A stretch of DNA of 64,000 nucleotides from Palsa-504 sp963847965 (GTDB lineage: Bacteria; Actinomycetota; Actinomycetes; Streptosporangiales; Streptosporangiaceae), in NCBI GenBank assembly GCA_963847965.1, contig CAWKCG010000001.1:1-64000 (forward strand). Direction: 5' to 3'. Each line of letters starts with the position of its first letter. Position 1 is the stretch's first letter. A model generated the notes under the pieces. That model was not told where the DNA came from, did not search any database, and saw only the letters and a program-made list of their open reading frames with translations. The translations under genes were made by a program, and so were the position numbers. Shown piece after piece: positions 23,820 to 33,941 of this stretch.

Positions 23820-26207
23820 GTGGGCCTGCTGGCGCGGGGCTACGCGTTCGCCGTCGTCAGCCTCCGGTGGCTCATCATCGGGGGGTGGGCCGCCGCGGTA
23901 GCGGCGGCCATCGTGTACCTGCCGCCGCTGAACCCGGCCTCCTCGGCCACGCTGTCCCAGCTGATCCCGCCCGGATCCCCGGCGGCCCGGGCGGAGAGCG
24001 ACGTGACCAGGCTGTTCGGCTTCCCGCTCGACGCGGCCGTCGCCGTGGTGCAGCGCGACCCGCACGGTATGCCTACGGCCACGCAGTACCGCGCGGTCCG
24101 CCAGGCCATCACCGTGGACCAGCAGCTGGCCGGAACGCCCGGCAGTACGCTGCAGGACCAGCAGGCCGCTGCGGCGCAGGCCCTGGCGAAGGCCGGCCTG
24201 CCGGACGCCGCGCAGGTCCTGACCGGCCCGGTCAGCCCCGGGCCGCCGGGCGGCATCCCCGGGCTCGCCGGGGCTTTCCCGCTGCCCAACACCGCGGGCC
24301 TGCTGCACGGCACGGGCGAGCAGTCCACCACGGTCATCACGTTCCTGTACTTCCGGCCGAGCACCTCGTTCGCGGGCCAGGTGGCGGGCGCGCAGGCGTA
24401 CGTGCACTGGTTCCTGAACCAGCCGGGCGACGACGTGGTGGGCGTCACGGGTCCCGTCCCGGCCGAGTACGCCCAGAGCCAGATCATCCAGACCGACCTG
24501 TTCTGGGTCGAACTGCTCACCGTGCTGGCCATCGCGCTGATCGTGGGGCTGCGGTTCAGGACGGTGGGCGCACCGCTGGCCGCACTGGCCTGCGCGGGCA
24601 CGGCCTACGTGATCGCCGTGCGGATCGTGGCGTGGCTCGCGGCGCGGATCGGCGCGCCGCTGCCGCCGGACCTGGAACCCGTGCTCGTCGTCCTGCTGCT
24701 GGGGGTGACCACCGATTACTCGGTGTTCTTCCTGGACGGCATGCGCGGCTACCTCGCCGCGGGCGTGCCCCGGGTGCGGGCGGCGAGGCTGGCCACCGCC
24801 GAGGTCGCGCCCATCGTCGCCGCCGCCGGCCTGATCGTGGCGGCGGCCACCGCGTCGCTCGCGGTGGCCAGGACGCAGTTGCTGCAGGCGTTCGGGCCCG
24901 GGCTGGCGCTGACTGTCCTGACCGCCTTGGTGGTGTCGATGACGCTGGGTCCCGCGCTCATGGCCGTCTTCGGCGGCGTGCTGTTCCGGCCCGCTCTGGT
25001 ACGGTCCGCGCGGCCCCAGATTCGTCAGGCTGGGTCGCCGGCGCCGCCCGGGTCACCCCGGCCGGCCGGGCCGGCCGGGTCGCAGGGGCCGGGGACCGCC
25101 CGGCCGGCGGGCGTGCGGCACCGGGTAGCGCGGTTCGCGGCGGAGCGGCCGATAGCGCTGCTGATCGCCGCGGCCTGCGTCGCCGGGCTCCTGGCCGCCG
25201 CGTGGGGCGTGCGCGAGATGCGCCTGGGCTCCCCGCTCATCAGGGAGCTCCCCTCGTCGTCCGGCATCGTGCGCGCGAGCACGGCCGCGTCGGACGGATT
25301 CGCGCCCGGCATCTTGTCGCCGACCGAGATCCTCGTGACCGGGCCGGGCATCACCGGGCAGACCACCGCCCTGGCGCGACTGCAAAGTGAGCTGGCGGCC
25401 CAGCCTGGCGTGGCCGAACTCGCGGGCCCGGCGAGCCTGTCGGGAGTCTCAGGAACGCCGAACCCCATGCTGGCCGCCTCGGGCAACGCCGCCCGGTACG
25501 TGATCGTGGAGCGGACCGACCCGCTCGACGCCACCGCGATCGCCCGCGTCCATGCGCTGCAGGACGACCTGCCCACCCTCGGGCGTTCGGCGGGGCTGAC
25601 CGGCGTCCGGTTCGAGGTGGCCGGGCAGACCGCGCTGACCGGCGACTCCATCAACTCGATCTTCGCCGACCTCTGGCACGTGGCGCTGGCCATCGCGGTG
25701 GCGACGCTGGTGCTGCTCGCGCTGTTCCTGCGGTCGCTGCTGGCCCCGGTGTACCTGCTGGCCGCCAGCGTCCTGGCGGTGTTCGCCTCCCTGGGGCTGA
25801 CGATGCTGATCTGCCGTGAGTTCCTCGGCTCGGACAGCCTGGTGTACTTCGTGCCCTTCGCCGCGGGCGTGCTGCTGGTGGCGCTCGGCTCGGACTACAA
25901 CGTGTTCGTGGTCGGGCGCATCTGGGAGGAGGCCAAACGCAGGCCGGTGCGCGACGCGGTCGCCGTGGCCGCGCCCCAGGCTTCGCGCGCGATCACCACG
26001 GCGGGCGTGGCGCTGGCCGCCAGCTTCGCCGCGCTGGCCGTGATCCCGCTAGAGCAGTTCAGGCAGCTGGCCATCGCCATGGCACTCGGGGTCATCCTCG
26101 ACGCGATCGCGGTCCGCTCCCTGCTGGTGCCCGCGCTGGTGGCGTTCTTCGGCCGGCTCGGCATGTGGCCGGGCGGCGGGCGCTATCGCGATCAGTCCCG
26201 GGGGTGA
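23820..26207 (+). CDS. MMPL family membrane transporter
   Basis: About 795 residues when started at GTG 23820, just before the first membrane helix (YAFAVVSLRWLIIGGWAAAVAA). It has the RND/MMPL layout: one helix, a large external domain, five helices with GVTTDYSVFFLDGMRG, then the same again (helix near 25140, external domain, LVALGSDYNVFVVGRIWEEA). Asp-Tyr pairs in the two central helices are the proton-relay signature of MMPL proteins. It exports lipids or hydrophobic molecules by proton motive force. Being divergent from a fatty acyl ligase-reductase, it could export that enzyme's product. The start could be up to 30 codons earlier. Confidence 0.8.
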   Translation: MGLLARGYAFAVVSLRWLIIGGWAAAVAAAIVYLPPLNPASSATLSQLIPPGSPAARAESDVTRLFGFPLDAAVAVVQRDPHGMPTATQYRAVRQAITVDQQLAGTPGSTLQDQQAAAAQALAKAGLPDAAQVLTGPVSPGPPGGIPGLAGAFPLPNTAGLLHGTGEQSTTVITFLYFRPSTSFAGQVAGAQAYVHWFLNQPGDDVVGVTGPVPAEYAQSQIIQTDLFWVELLTVLAIALIVGLRFRTVGAPLAALACAGTAYVIAVRIVAWLAARIGAPLPPDLEPVLVVLLLGVTTDYSVFFLDGMRGYLAAGVPRVRAARLATAEVAPIVAAAGLIVAAATASLAVARTQLLQAFGPGLALTVLTALVVSMTLGPALMAVFGGVLFRPALVRSARPQIRQAGSPAPPGSPRPAGPAGSQGPGTARPAGVRHRVARFAAERPIALLIAAACVAGLLAAAWGVREMRLGSPLIRELPSSSGIVRASTAASDGFAPGILSPTEILVTGPGITGQTTALARLQSELAAQPGVAELAGPASLSGVSGTPNPMLAASGNAARYVIVERTDPLDATAIARVHALQDDLPTLGRSAGLTGVRFEVAGQTALTGDSINSIFADLWHVALAIAVATLVLLALFLRSLLAPVYLLAASVLAVFASLGLTMLICREFLGSDSLVYFVPFAAGVLLVALGSDYNVFVVGRIWEEAKRRPVRDAVAVAAPQASRAITTAGVALAASFAALAVIPLEQFRQLAIAMALGVILDAIAVRSLLVPALVAFFGRLGMWPGGGRYRDQSRG

Positions 26208-26815
26208 GGGGCCCGCTCGATGGTAGCCAGCCAGGCCTGCGCGGTAGCAGTGCCGAAGAGGCCGGCGGCGGCGGGCTGGAGGTCGAACACGTCGGCCACG
26301 ACGGACAGGACCGTCCAGCCCTGGTCGAATGCGGCGCGCAGTTCGCCCTCGCTGACCCGCCGCGGGCCGACGTTCCCCGGCTGCCGGTCGCTGAAGCACA
26401 TCAGGTACAAGGTCCCGCCCCGGCGCAGCACCGACGCCAGGCTCTCGACGTACCTGGCGCGGCTGTCGTCGTCGAAGACGTGGAACAGCCCGCTGTCGAT
26501 GACCGTGTCGAAGGTGAGGCCCAGGTCGGCCAGGTTCAGCGCGTCGCCGACCTCGAAGCGGGCCTTGATTCCCCGCGCGGCCGCCTTCGCGCGGGCCTGC
26601 TCGATGGCCAGCGGCGAGAGGTCGATGCCGAGGGCGTGCGCCCCGACCGACGCGGCGAGCAGCGCGTGCTCTCCGGTGCCGCAGCCGGCGTCGAGCACCC
26701 GGCCGGCCAGCAGGTCGGCGTTCGCCAGCCGCACGAACGCAGGCTGCGGCCTGCCGATGTCCCACGGAGCCTGGCCGCCCTCCGCGTAGGCCCAGTCCCA
26801 GCTCGGCGTCGTCAT
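26192..26815 (-). CDS. Class I SAM-dependent methyltransferase
   Basis: 207 residues. VLDAGCGTGEHALLAA (motif I) at about residues 41-56 and GIDLSPLAIEQAR (motif II) are clear, with FDTVIDSGLFHVF and LYLMCFSDRQPGN as later motifs. The GLFHVF pattern is typical of a thiol/small-molecule methyltransferase group (TPMT-like). Starts at ATG 26815; its 3' end overlaps the convergent MMPL gene by 16 bases. Confidence 0.75.
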   Translation of the reverse strand: MTTPSWDWAYAEGGQAPWDIGRPQPAFVRLANADLLAGRVLDAGCGTGEHALLAASVGAHALGIDLSPLAIEQARAKAAARGIKARFEVGDALNLADLGLTFDTVIDSGLFHVFDDDSRARYVESLASVLRRGGTLYLMCFSDRQPGNVGPRRVSEGELRAAFDQGWTVLSVVADVFDLQPAAAGLFGTATAQAWLATIERAPHPRD

Positions 26816-26838
26816 GGTCTCCCTGCTATACCGAAGGG

Positions 26839-27813
26839 GTGAGTGCCGACAGCCTACCCCGGCAGATGCGATCGGCCGCGCTGGCCCTGCTGGCCGCGCT
26901 CGGCGACCGGCCGCGCGCGCTGGCGGCCCAGCCGTTCACCGACGACGCGGCGCGGCGGTGGCTGGAGTACCGGCCGCGGCGGCGCCCCGGCGCGTCCCTC
27001 GCCGACCTGGACGGGACGGCCCGCAAGGCCGCGCACCGGCTGCTGGCCACCGGGCTGAGCGAGCACGCCTACGCCCAGGCGATGGGGATCATCGCGCTGG
27101 AGGAGGTCCTCGACCGGCGCGAGCAGTGGCGGCGGGGCCGGCACAGCAACGACTACTGGGTCAGCGTGTTCGGCGACCCGGCGGGTGATCCGCCCTGGTC
27201 GTGGCGGTTCGAGGGGCATCACCTGTCGGTCACGATGACCGTGGCGGGCGACCAGGTCTCCCCCGCCCCGGTGTTCCTCGGCGCCAACCCGGCCTGCGTC
27301 AGCTACGCCGGGCGGCCCGTATCCCGGCCGCTGGGCCCCGAAGAGGACCTGGCCCGGGCGCTGCTCGACGCGATGGGACCGGCCGGGCGGGCCGCGGCGG
27401 TGGTCGCCGGGCAGGCCCCCCGCGATATCCGCACCGGGACGAACCCCACGGCCAGCCAGGGCATCGCGCCGCTCGGCGTGGCCACCGCGCGGCTCGGGCC
27501 GGCGGCGCGGGCGGTGCTCAGCGAGCTGGTCGCGCTCTACCTGGGCCGGCTGCCGGCCGAGCTCGCGGCGCGCGAGGCCGCCCGCCTCGGGTCCGCCGAG
27601 CTGCACTTCGCCTGGGAGGGCCCGGTCATCCCCGGCACGCGCCACTACTACCGGGTGCAAGGCGATGACCTGCTCATCGAGTACGACACCACCGACGACG
27701 GCAACCACGCGCACACGGTGCTGCGCCGGCCGCGCAGCGACTTCGGCGCGGACATCCTGGCCGCGCACTACCGTGACGAGCACGCCCGCGGCGAGCACCC
27801 CCCGAGCGGGTGA
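26839..27813 (+). CDS. DUF3500 family protein
   Basis: 324 residues from GTG 26839. HSNDYWVSVFGDP, WSWRFEGHHLSVTMT and GPVIPGTRHYYRVQG followed by LLIEYDTT and NHAHTVLRRPRSDFG match the DUF3500 pattern. The family's function is unknown; no signal peptide is seen here, although many relatives are secreted. It is divergent from the methyltransferase with only 23 bases between starts. Confidence 0.7.
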   Translation: MSADSLPRQMRSAALALLAALGDRPRALAAQPFTDDAARRWLEYRPRRRPGASLADLDGTARKAAHRLLATGLSEHAYAQAMGIIALEEVLDRREQWRRGRHSNDYWVSVFGDPAGDPPWSWRFEGHHLSVTMTVAGDQVSPAPVFLGANPACVSYAGRPVSRPLGPEEDLARALLDAMGPAGRAAAVVAGQAPRDIRTGTNPTASQGIAPLGVATARLGPAARAVLSELVALYLGRLPAELAAREAARLGSAELHFAWEGPVIPGTRHYYRVQGDDLLIEYDTTDDGNHAHTVLRRPRSDFGADILAAHYRDEHARGEHPPSG

Positions 27814-27907
27814 GGAGGCCCGGGGGGCGAGCCACCGCCGTTCGGGATAAAGAGCTGAAGCACCGCCTGCCACGAATTCAGCGCGCCGGTACCGGCAGAA
27901 TGTCGGC

Positions 27908-28477
27908 ATGGCATCACACGTCGCGCTGCTGCGCGGGATCAACGTCGGCGGCCGCAACAAGGTCCCGATGGCCGAGCTGCGGGAGGTCGTGACCTCGCTC
28001 GGGCACACCGGGGTGACCACCTACATCCAGAGCGGCAACGTGCTGTTCAGCACCCAGGACACGGACATGGCGGGGCTGGCGTCGGCCCTCGAGGCGGCCA
28101 TCGCAGGCACGTTCGGCATCAAGGCCGCCGTGGTGGTGCTGTCCAGGGACGAGCTGGCGCGGATCCTGGACGGCAACCCGTACGCCGACGAGCCGAACCC
28201 GAAGTTCGTCCACGTGGTGTTCCTCGGCGCCGAGCCGGGCGCGGAACTGCTCGACCGCATCAAGGCCGCCGAGAGCGCGGCCGCGGCCAAGGGCGGCCGC
28301 GACACCCTGACCGCGACCGGGAAGGCCCTGTACCTGCACACGCCGGACGGGTACGGGAACAGCGAGCTGTCCGAGGCGCTGTTCCGCGTCATCGGGACGG
28401 GAAAGCACAACCTGGCGGCGACGGCCAGGAACTGGTCCACGGCCACCACGCTGCTGTCCCTGTGCGAGGAGCGGTGA
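27908..28477 (+). CDS. DUF1697 family protein
   Basis: 189 residues from ATG 27908. Opens with HVALLRGINVGGRNKVPMAELR and TYIQSGNVLFS, and ends with NWSTATTLLSL, the diagnostic blocks of DUF1697. Function unknown. Its stop overlaps the SDR start (GTGA), so the two are co-translated. Confidence 0.8.
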   Translation: MASHVALLRGINVGGRNKVPMAELREVVTSLGHTGVTTYIQSGNVLFSTQDTDMAGLASALEAAIAGTFGIKAAVVVLSRDELARILDGNPYADEPNPKFVHVVFLGAEPGAELLDRIKAAESAAAAKGGRDTLTATGKALYLHTPDGYGNSELSEALFRVIGTGKHNLAATARNWSTATTLLSLCEER

Positions 28478-29220
28478 GCCGAGCGGTCCTGGTGACGGGG
28501 GCGTCCAGGGGCATCGGCCGGGCGGTGGCGCAGGCGTTCGCCGCCCAAGGCGACCGGGTGGCGGTGCACCACAGGGATTCCGCCGCGCTGGCCGAGGAGG
28601 TCCTGGCCGGGCTCGACGGGCGCGGCCACACGATCGTCCAGGCCGACCTGGCCGACGCGGATGCCGTCCGCCGGATGGTCGACGCGGCCGCCCGCGACCT
28701 GGGGGGCCTGGACGTGCTGGTGAACAACGCCGGGATCTACGACTGGCACCCGATCACCGAGGTCTCCTACGAGCAGTGGCAGGAGGCGTGGCGCGAGACG
28801 CTGGCCGTCAACCTCACCGGAGCCGCCAACGTGACCTGGTGCGCGGTGCAGTACATGAGGCAGACCGGCGGGCGGATCGTCAACGTGACCTCGCGCGGCG
28901 CGTTCCGCGGCGAGCCCAGGCACCCGGCGTACGGGGCCAGCAAGGCGGGGCTGAACGCGTTCGGGCAGTCGATGGCCCGCGCGCTGGCCCCGTACGGGAT
29001 CTCGGTGGCCTCGGTGGCGCCCGGGTACGTGGAGACCGAGATGGCCGCCGACGACCTGAGTTCGGCGCACGGGGACCAGATCCGGGCGCAGAGCCCGTTC
29101 AACCGGGTGGGGACGCCCGAGGAGATCGCGGCCGCGGTCGTCTACCTCGCCTCGGACGAGGCCGAGTGGGCCAGCGGGGCCATCCTCGACCTCAACGGGG
29201 CCTCCTACCTGCGCTCGTAG
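28474..29220 (+). CDS. SDR-family oxidoreductase (FabG-like)
   Basis: 248 residues from GTG 28474. It has TGASRGIG, NNAG, Ser in VTSRGAF, and YGASKAG (catalytic Tyr/Lys), with a classical SDR C-terminus. Likely an NADP-dependent ketone or acyl-thioester reductase; not tied to a clear pathway here. Confidence 0.75.
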   Translation: MSRAVLVTGASRGIGRAVAQAFAAQGDRVAVHHRDSAALAEEVLAGLDGRGHTIVQADLADADAVRRMVDAAARDLGGLDVLVNNAGIYDWHPITEVSYEQWQEAWRETLAVNLTGAANVTWCAVQYMRQTGGRIVNVTSRGAFRGEPRHPAYGASKAGLNAFGQSMARALAPYGISVASVAPGYVETEMAADDLSSAHGDQIRAQSPFNRVGTPEEIAAAVVYLASDEAEWASGAILDLNGASYLRS

Positions 29221-29259
29221 GCCCGCCCCGGGGTGTATGACACGCCCAGGCGGGCCCGG

Positions 29260-30669
29260 CTAGCGCAGATAGGCCAGCGACGATCCGTGCTGCTCGCGGT
29301 AGTCGGCCAGCAGCTCGCGGGCGACGGTGCCGCCGGGCACCAGCGGATGCAGCGCCAGCGCGACCGCGGCCAGCTCCGCGTCCCCGGTCATCGCGGCCTC
29401 CACCGCGGCCAGCTCGTACTCCTTGACCTGCTCCACCAGTGACCGGGCTGACCTGGGCAGCTCGGGCGCCGGAAGGGGCACCAGGCCCGCGGCGCTGACC
29501 TGCGCCTGTACCTCCACGACGTCGTCGGCGCCGAGCGCGGGCAGCGCGCCGTCGTTGCGCAGGTTGACGATCACGCGGCCCGGCCGGGCGTCGGTAAGGC
29601 CGTCGATGACGCGCAGCGCCAGCGCTTCGTATCCCCCGATCCGCGCCGCGCCGATGGCGGGCGGCTCCCCTGTCGCCTGCTTGGCGCGCGCGGCGGCCTG
29701 CCCGCTGTCGCCGTGCATGTCGGTCTGCATGTAGGTGTCCCGCCGCACGCCTAGCAACCGCGCATAGGCCGCCCAGGCGTCCTCGCCGCGGCCGTCGGCG
29801 AACGCCTTCGCCACGGCGGAAAGCAGCTCGCCGTTCAGCCGCTCGATGTCCTGGCCCCGGCTGGCACCGGCCGCGGCGACCCCGCGCACGTACCGCTGCG
29901 GGTCGTAATAGAAGTAGACGTACTCGGTCGGCACCGCACCGACCCGGCGGATCAGGGCCGGATCGAAGGCGGCGAACCGGTGGTCGCGGGCCTGCAGCTC
30001 CGCGAACCTGCCGATGATCTCACCGATCCGCTCGTCACCGTCCACCAGCACCGAGGTGATCCAGCCGAGGTGGTTTAGGCCCGCGTAGCCGAACTCCGCG
30101 GCATCCGGGGCCACGCCGAGGAAGGCGGCCAGGTGCTCGGCGGTGCCGCCGGGGGTGTCGCAGACGCCGACCGCGCGGACCGCGCCGTGCCGGGAGATCG
30201 CCTGGGTGATCAGGCCCGCAGGGTTGGTGAAATTGATCAGCGTGGCGTGCGGCGCCACCCTGGCGATCAGCTCGCAGTAGGCGAGCACGACCGGGATCGT
30301 GCGCAGCGCCATCGCGCAGCCGCCTGGCCCGGTCGTCTCCTGACCGACCAGGCCGCGGCGCAGCGCCACCTGTTCGTCGATGACCCGACCGCGGTCACCG
30401 CCCACCCTGACGGCGGAGAACACGAAGTCCGCCCCGGTCAGCGCCTGCTCGGCATCGGCCGTGACGGCGACCACGCCGGCCTGGCCGAGCGCCGCCGCGA
30501 CCTCGACCGCCAGCCGGCCGATCGTGTCGCGGCGCAACTGGTCCGGCTCCAGCAGGCAGATCTGGTCGAACCGGGGTGCTGCGCGGCCTGCTGACGACTC
30601 CTGAGACAGCACCGCGCGCACGAAGGCGGGCATCCGCATCCCGCCGCCGCCGAGGATCGTCAGCTTCAT
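29260..30669 (-). CDS. GH4 family glycosidase (6-phospho-beta-glucosidase-like) 1
   Basis: 469 residues. GH4 enzymes use NAD+ and a divalent metal and cleave by an oxidation-elimination route. Visible are the Rossmann start KLTILGGGGMRMP, the INFTNPAG motif, metal-binding Cys in VGVCDTP and His in GLNHLGW. No PTS is present in the window, so its substrate may be phosphorylated by the adjacent PfkB kinase or be a non-phosphorylated glycoside (inference). Its start overlaps the kinase stop (ATGA). Confidence 0.8.
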   Translation of the reverse strand: MKLTILGGGGMRMPAFVRAVLSQESSAGRAAPRFDQICLLEPDQLRRDTIGRLAVEVAAALGQAGVVAVTADAEQALTGADFVFSAVRVGGDRGRVIDEQVALRRGLVGQETTGPGGCAMALRTIPVVLAYCELIARVAPHATLINFTNPAGLITQAISRHGAVRAVGVCDTPGGTAEHLAAFLGVAPDAAEFGYAGLNHLGWITSVLVDGDERIGEIIGRFAELQARDHRFAAFDPALIRRVGAVPTEYVYFYYDPQRYVRGVAAAGASRGQDIERLNGELLSAVAKAFADGRGEDAWAAYARLLGVRRDTYMQTDMHGDSGQAAARAKQATGEPPAIGAARIGGYEALALRVIDGLTDARPGRVIVNLRNDGALPALGADDVVEVQAQVSAAGLVPLPAPELPRSARSLVEQVKEYELAAVEAAMTGDAELAAVALALHPLVPGGTVARELLADYREQHGSSLAYLR

Positions 30670-31601
30670 AGCGCGTGCTCCTGATCTGGCCCGGCTGTGC
30701 CGGGCAGGATGGGGCCGAATCCGGCTACCTCCACCGGGCCCACCGCGCCTAGGCGCCCGGCCGCCTCGGCGCCAGCCCGGTTCCCGGCCACCACGGCGCG
30801 AGCCAGCGGCACGCCGCGCAGCAATTCCCCGATCACCGCGCCCGCGAACGAGTCACCCGCGCCGGTCAGGTCGCGCACCTCGACCGCCGTCACGCCTTCG
30901 GTCACCTCCGCGACCCCGTCCGGCCCGACCAGCAGCGCCCCCGCCGCGCCGAGCTTGACCACGACCGGCGTGCCCCAGCCGCTGGCCGCGCTCACCGCAG
31001 GGCGCAGCGAACCGGCCGCGGTCAGCGCGATCAGCTCGGCCTGGTTGGGCACGAACACGTCGGCCAGCGGCACGCAGTCCAGCACGGCCTGGCTGCATCG
31101 GGCGATCGTGTTCAGTGACACATCGAGCAGGATCCGGGTGCCCTGCTGGCGGGCCGCCTGCAGGAATGCCGTCCTCCCGACCCCGGCGTGCACGTAGCAC
31201 CAGGACGGCCGGTAGCGACGCAGCACCTCGGCCCACCGGGCGAGTTCGGGCGACTCGTGCGCTGGACGTGGCGGCACGTGCGTGACGAACGACCGGTCCC
31301 CCGCGTAGTTCAGCACCGTCGTGATGCCGGTAGCCCGCCGCGGCACCCGGACCGACGGCGACAGGTCGATGCCCTCCCGGCTGCAGTGTCCCGTGATCAC
31401 CCGGCCGCCCAGGTCGTCGCCCAGGACCGTGCAGATCCCGGCCCGGGCCCCGGATCTTGCCGCGGCTGTGGCGCTGGTCACCGCGCCGCCCACCGAGATC
31501 GCGAAAGCGTCGGCGAAGATCTCCTGGCCGGGTTCGGGCGGCGCGGGCACATGCCCGAAAACCAGCTCGAGGAACACCGAGCCGAACGAGATCATGTCCA
31601 T
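30666..31601 (-). CDS. PfkB family carbohydrate kinase
   Basis: 311 residues. The ribokinase fold is shown by the N-terminal GGAVTSATAAAR and the C-terminal DLTGAGDSFAGAVIGELL, which holds the catalytic Asp in GAGD. It phosphorylates a sugar or sugar acid made in this catabolic operon. Starts at ATG 31601, 34 bases after the second GH4 gene. Confidence 0.8.
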   Translation of the reverse strand: MDMISFGSVFLELVFGHVPAPPEPGQEIFADAFAISVGGAVTSATAAARSGARAGICTVLGDDLGGRVITGHCSREGIDLSPSVRVPRRATGITTVLNYAGDRSFVTHVPPRPAHESPELARWAEVLRRYRPSWCYVHAGVGRTAFLQAARQQGTRILLDVSLNTIARCSQAVLDCVPLADVFVPNQAELIALTAAGSLRPAVSAASGWGTPVVVKLGAAGALLVGPDGVAEVTEGVTAVEVRDLTGAGDSFAGAVIGELLRGVPLARAVVAGNRAGAEAAGRLGAVGPVEVAGFGPILPGTAGPDQEHAL

Positions 31602-31635
31602 CGCGTCGATCCTGCCAGACCGCCGGCAGGCGCCG

Positions 31636-32898
31636 TCACGCGCGGGCCCACGGCAGGAACGCCGCGTTTTCCGCCAGCAGCCGGTCGGTGAGCCTCTCCG
31701 CGAGGTCGTACTGCCCGATAAGCGGATGAGCCAGCAGCGCCGCCGCCACCCGCCCTCGTCCGCCTCGCAGCGCGGCGTCCACCGCCAGCTCCTCGTAACC
31801 GGACACGTGCGCGATCAGCCCGCTCATCAAAGGGCTCACCGGAGCCACGGGAACCGGCACCGGACCTGCGGCCGTGATCGTGGCCGTTACCTCGATGACG
31901 GCCTCGTCGGACAGGAACGGCAGGGTCCCGTGGTTGCGCAGGTTAACCACCTGACGGTCCTGAGCGTCGGTGACCAGCGAGGCCAGCAGGGCCACCGCCG
32001 CCTCGGAGTAGTACGCCCCGCCGCGTTGGCCGAGCAGCTCCGGCTTGGTGTCCAGGGCCGGATCGGCGTACATCGCCAGCAGCTCGCCCTCGATCTGCGC
32101 CACCGCCTGGGCGCGGGTAGGGCGGCCACGCTCTTCCTCGACCACTGCGTCGTGCGCCCAGTAGTAGCGCAGGTAGTACGACGGCACCGCGCCGATGGCC
32201 TGAGTGACCGCCAGCGGCAGGCCAGTGTGCACGGCGATCTCCTCACCGTAGGAGGCCAGCAGGTCCGGCAGCTGGTCGGTGCCCCCGGCCAGGGCACGGC
32301 GTTCCCAGGTCAGATGGTTGAGGCCGACATGATCGAGCTCGACCTGGTCCGGCCCGACGCCGAGCAGCGAGGCGAACAGCCGCTGGTATCCGATGGCCAC
32401 GTTGCACAGCCCGACCGCCCGGTGGCCGGCGTCCAGCAGCGCCCTGGTGACGATGCCGACCGGGTTGGTGAAGTCGATGATCCAGGCACCCGGCTCGGCT
32501 CGTTCCCGCGCCCGCTCGGCGACCTTCAGCACGACTGGCACGGTGCGCAGCGCCTTCGCGAACCCGCCCGCCCCGGTGGTCTCCTGGCCGATGCAGCCGC
32601 ACTCCAGCGGCCAGGTTTCGTCCCGGTGCCTGGTGGCCTGCCCGCCGACGCGCAGCTGGATCAGCACCGCGCCTGCCCCGTCGACCGCCTCGTCGAGATC
32701 CGAGGTCCAGGAGAGCACGGCCGGGTGGCCGTACCTGGCCAGGATCCGGGCCGAGAACGGCCCGACCACCGCCAGCCGGTCGGCGTCCGGGTCGACGAGC
32801 ACCAGTTCGGTGATCTTGATGCCGCCGGTCAGCCGGGCGATGCCGTCGATCAGCTCCGGGGTGTAGGTCGACCCGCCGCCGACAATCGCGAGCTTCAT
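31636..32898 (-). CDS. GH4 family glycosidase 2
   Basis: 420 residues and clearly paralogous to the first: KLAIVGGGSTYTPELI, IIDFTNPVGIVT, metal Cys in VGLCNVA and GLNHLTW. This version is closer to ordinary 6-phospho-beta-glucosidases (LVDPDADRL near residue 36). Two GH4 genes in one operon suggest two linkages or two successive cuts of an oligosaccharide. Start ATG overlaps the ATPase stop by ATGA. Confidence 0.8.
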   Translation of the reverse strand: MKLAIVGGGSTYTPELIDGIARLTGGIKITELVLVDPDADRLAVVGPFSARILARYGHPAVLSWTSDLDEAVDGAGAVLIQLRVGGQATRHRDETWPLECGCIGQETTGAGGFAKALRTVPVVLKVAERARERAEPGAWIIDFTNPVGIVTRALLDAGHRAVGLCNVAIGYQRLFASLLGVGPDQVELDHVGLNHLTWERRALAGGTDQLPDLLASYGEEIAVHTGLPLAVTQAIGAVPSYYLRYYWAHDAVVEEERGRPTRAQAVAQIEGELLAMYADPALDTKPELLGQRGGAYYSEAAVALLASLVTDAQDRQVVNLRNHGTLPFLSDEAVIEVTATITAAGPVPVPVAPVSPLMSGLIAHVSGYEELAVDAALRGGRGRVAAALLAHPLIGQYDLAERLTDRLLAENAAFLPWARA

Positions 32899-33941
32899 GG
32901 TGAGAACGCCTTTACTTCCGCTCCAGATTGCGCCACATGGCAGGCTGCGTCGTGCCCGGGAGCCAGCTCCGCCAGGCGCGGCGTGACCTCGTGGCAGACC
33001 GCGATGGCCAGCGGGCAGCGCCAGCGGAACCTGCAGCCGGGCGTCGGATTGATGACCTTGGGCGGCTCGCCCCGGTCGGTTTCCGCGCCGACGTTCACCT
33101 CCGCCTTCGGATCGGGCACCGCGGACAGCAGCAGCTGGGTGTACGGGTGCCTGGGGTCGGCGAGCACGTCCTCGACCAGGCCCTGCTCGGCAACCTGCCC
33201 GGCGTACATGACGATGAGCCGGTCCGCCACGTACCGGGCGCTGGCGATGTCGTGGGTGATGTACAGGATCGAGACGCCCTGCTCGTCCCGTAGCTGCGTC
33301 ATCAGGTTGAGCAGGCCGATCCGGATCGACACGTCCAGCATCGAGACCGGTTCGTCGGCCAGGATCAGCTTCGGCCGCATCGCCAGCGCCTGGGCGAAGC
33401 CGACCCGCTGCCGCTGGCCGCCGCTCAGCTCGTGCGGGAACCGCTGCAGGGCCTCGTCGGGCGGGGTCAGGCCGACCGCGGTGAAGACCCGCTCGGCTTC
33501 CTCACGCCGCTGCTGGGCGGACAGCTCGGGCCGGTGCAGCTTGAGGCTGCGCGACACCCCGTGCGACACGCGGAAGACCGGGTTGATCGAGGCGAACGGG
33601 TCCTGGAACACCATCGGCACGTCGCCGCGGTACCGGAGCATGTCGCGCCGGGAGCGCAGCCTGGACAGCGGCCGGCCTTGGAAATAGATCTCGCCGGCCG
33701 TCGGCTTGTAGATCCTGGCCAGCAGACGGGCGATGGTGGACTTGCCGCTGCCGCTCTCGCCGGCCAGCGCGACGATCTCCCGCTCGCCGACGGTCAGGCT
33801 CACGTCGTCGACCGCGTGCAGCACCTGGCGGCGCAACCCGCCGCCGATCCGGAAGTGCCGGGTGAGCTGGTCGGTGCGCAGCAGCGTGGTGCCGGCGGCA
33901 GGGACCGCGCCAGATGCCCGGGAGGTCCGCTGGCCGGTCAT
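32895..33941 (-). CDS. Oligopeptide/oligosaccharide ABC transporter ATP-binding protein (DppF/OppF type)
   Basis: 348 residues: GESGSGKST Walker A, LSGGQRQRVGFAQAL signature, LILADEPVSMLD Walker B, and the C-terminal CRFRWRCP Cys-rich piece typical of Dpp/Opp ATPases, which may bind an Fe-S cluster. In this sugar operon it most likely powers oligosaccharide uptake, as Dpp-type importers in actinomycetes often do. Confidence 0.85.
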   Translation of the reverse strand: MTGQRTSRASGAVPAAGTTLLRTDQLTRHFRIGGGLRRQVLHAVDDVSLTVGEREIVALAGESGSGKSTIARLLARIYKPTAGEIYFQGRPLSRLRSRRDMLRYRGDVPMVFQDPFASINPVFRVSHGVSRSLKLHRPELSAQQRREEAERVFTAVGLTPPDEALQRFPHELSGGQRQRVGFAQALAMRPKLILADEPVSMLDVSIRIGLLNLMTQLRDEQGVSILYITHDIASARYVADRLIVMYAGQVAEQGLVEDVLADPRHPYTQLLLSAVPDPKAEVNVGAETDRGEPPKVINPTPGCRFRWRCPLAIAVCHEVTPRLAELAPGHDAACHVAQSGAEVKAFSP